The notes under the pieces are model-generated. The model had not been told where the DNA came from and did not search any database. It saw nothing but the letters and a program-made list of their open reading frames with translations. Position numbers and translations under genes: made by a program. Source: Patescibacteria group bacterium (GTDB lineage: Bacteria > Patescibacteriota > Gracilibacteria > UBA1369 > PNNO01). Taken from it: 11,696 nucleotides of DNA. Location: assembly GCA_024275695.1 (NCBI GenBank), contig JAJRYP010000117.1:1-11696 (forward strand), written 5' to 3'. Within the stretch, counting starts at the first letter, position 1. Every line of letters begins with the position of its first letter. Below are positions 11,135 to 11,696 of the stretch, piece after piece.

Positions 11135-11696
11135 CTAAACCTCCACAACAATCGGCACAATAAGCGGCCTTCTCGCTAAAGTTCTGTGGGTATATTTGTC
11201 GATAACCGAAGTAACGTATTCTTTGATGTTTTTCACACCGGGTTTTGGATGTTTTTGTAGCAAAATCTCGTATTTCTTTCTTAGAAGCCGCTTAATATCT
11301 TTTAGGATTTTTTCCGACTCATCAATATAAATAAATCCTCTGGTATCTATTTGCGGACTCCCAATTATTCTCTTTGTCTTTTTGTGCACACGCAAAGTAA
11401 TAACAATAATGCCATTTTCCGCCAATACCTGACGATCTCTGATTACGCGAGATCCTATATCACCCATTCCATAACCATCAACAAGAATATAATTAGTTTC
11501 CACCTTTTCTTTAGATTTGGTTATGCGCCCTCCCTTAAGCTCTAAAATATCTCCATTACTAATCATGATTGCTCTTTCCGGACGTATTCCCATTTGTTCG
11601 GCCAATTCTTTATGCGCGAATCTCATGTGATATTGCCCATGAATCGGTACAAAATAATGAGGTTTTACAAAATTTATCATCATTTTAAGATCCTCC
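11135..11696 (-). CDS. rnj: Ribonuclease J, C-terminal part (5' end beyond window)
   Basis: The 186 visible residues are the end of a metallo-beta-lactamase/beta-CASP ribonuclease. RNase J has endonuclease and 5'-exonuclease activity in mRNA decay and rRNA maturation. The frame stays open to the right edge and reads EDLKMMINFVKPHYFVPIHG, so the Met at 11683 is internal. VPIHGQYHM carries the conserved His of the last beta-lactamase motif, followed by HKELAEQMGI. The beta-CASP-to-C-terminal linker is marked by DGYGMGDIGSRVIRDRQVLAENG. The C-terminal dimerisation domain shows IDTRGFIYIDES and ends with the family's typical tail, THRTLARRPLIVPIVVEV. The N-terminal catalytic HxHxDH motif must lie outside the window. 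It is convergent with the tRNA-Tyr operon, and its trailer has the hairpin CCAC-CTGA-GTGG (minus strand, near 11117-11128). Confidence 0.96.
   Translation of the reverse strand, partial: EDLKMMINFVKPHYFVPIHGQYHMRFAHKELAEQMGIRPERAIMISNGDILELKGGRITKSKEKVETNYILVDGYGMGDIGSRVIRDRQVLAENGIIVITLRVHKKTKRIIGSPQIDTRGFIYIDESEKILKDIKRLLRKKYEILLQKHPKPGVKNIKEYVTSVIDKYTHRTLARRPLIVPIVVEV

Noticed and set aside
1..11696. CRISPR arrays, transposases, integrases or conjugation gene clusters
   Set aside because: No regularly spaced repeats, insertion-sequence inverted repeats or recombinase motifs are seen. The pilin-like gene is alone and does not make a secretion locus.

Overview
The window is a bacterial chromosomal segment, AT-rich over most of its length. 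Several traits point to a Patescibacteria (Candidate Phyla Radiation)-like organism. These are a small TrbC/VirB2-like pilin of the kind common in that group, what looks like a separate transketolase C-terminal subunit, short 4-13 nt gene junctions, and translation starts that almost all lack a Shine-Dalgarno sequence. The placement is an inference from gene content and style, not from a marker gene. Genes read with the standard bacterial code: TAA and TAG stops dominate, and TGA is used once as a stop in an ATGA overlap.

Region 1 (1-4569, + strand) is a pentose-phosphate operon: the 3' end of a transketolase gene, then gnd, zwf and pgl, followed by a lipoprotein of the PEBP/YbhB family. Together zwf, pgl and gnd make the complete oxidative branch (glucose-6-phosphate to ribulose-5-phosphate plus 2 NADPH), and transketolase links it to the non-oxidative branch. 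The two gaps around zwf carry two diverged copies of one roughly 50-bp intergenic element.

Region 2 (4570-7385, + strand) has its own near-consensus sigma-70-type promoter. It encodes a two-iron-centre desulfoferrodoxin (superoxide reductase), a dCTP deaminase, a CcdA-like membrane thiol transporter, and a membrane-anchored thioredoxin-like protein with a C-terminal beta domain. The last two overlap by 4 nt and resemble the mycobacterial DipZ protein split in two. The theme is oxygen defence and extracytoplasmic thiol redox.

Region 3 (7386-8170) is a composition anomaly: a G+C-rich, cysteine-rich, EF-hand/TSP3-like lipoprotein gene with the only textbook Shine-Dalgarno in the window. It ends near a strong hairpin.

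Region 4 (8208-8560, - strand) is a tRNA operon, Pro(UGG)-Pro(GGG)-Thr(CGU), with a strong promoter. Divergent from it is a gene for a protein with two PRC-barrel-like halves (8586-9116). Region 5 (9131-10599) has a bidirectional terminator, the pilin-like membrane protein and murB, both on the minus strand. Region 6 (10658-11002, + strand) is a second tRNA operon, Thr(UGU)-Tyr(GUA), with a consensus promoter and a palindromic terminator. Between it and the C-terminal end of ribonuclease J (minus strand, running off the window) lies about 130 nt of possibly structured, unassigned sequence.

The points most worth a second look are the transferred-looking lipoprotein beside the thiol-redox genes, the paired intergenic element around zwf, the unexplained folded region before rnj, and the altered nucleotide-binding motif of the glucose-6-phosphate dehydrogenase.
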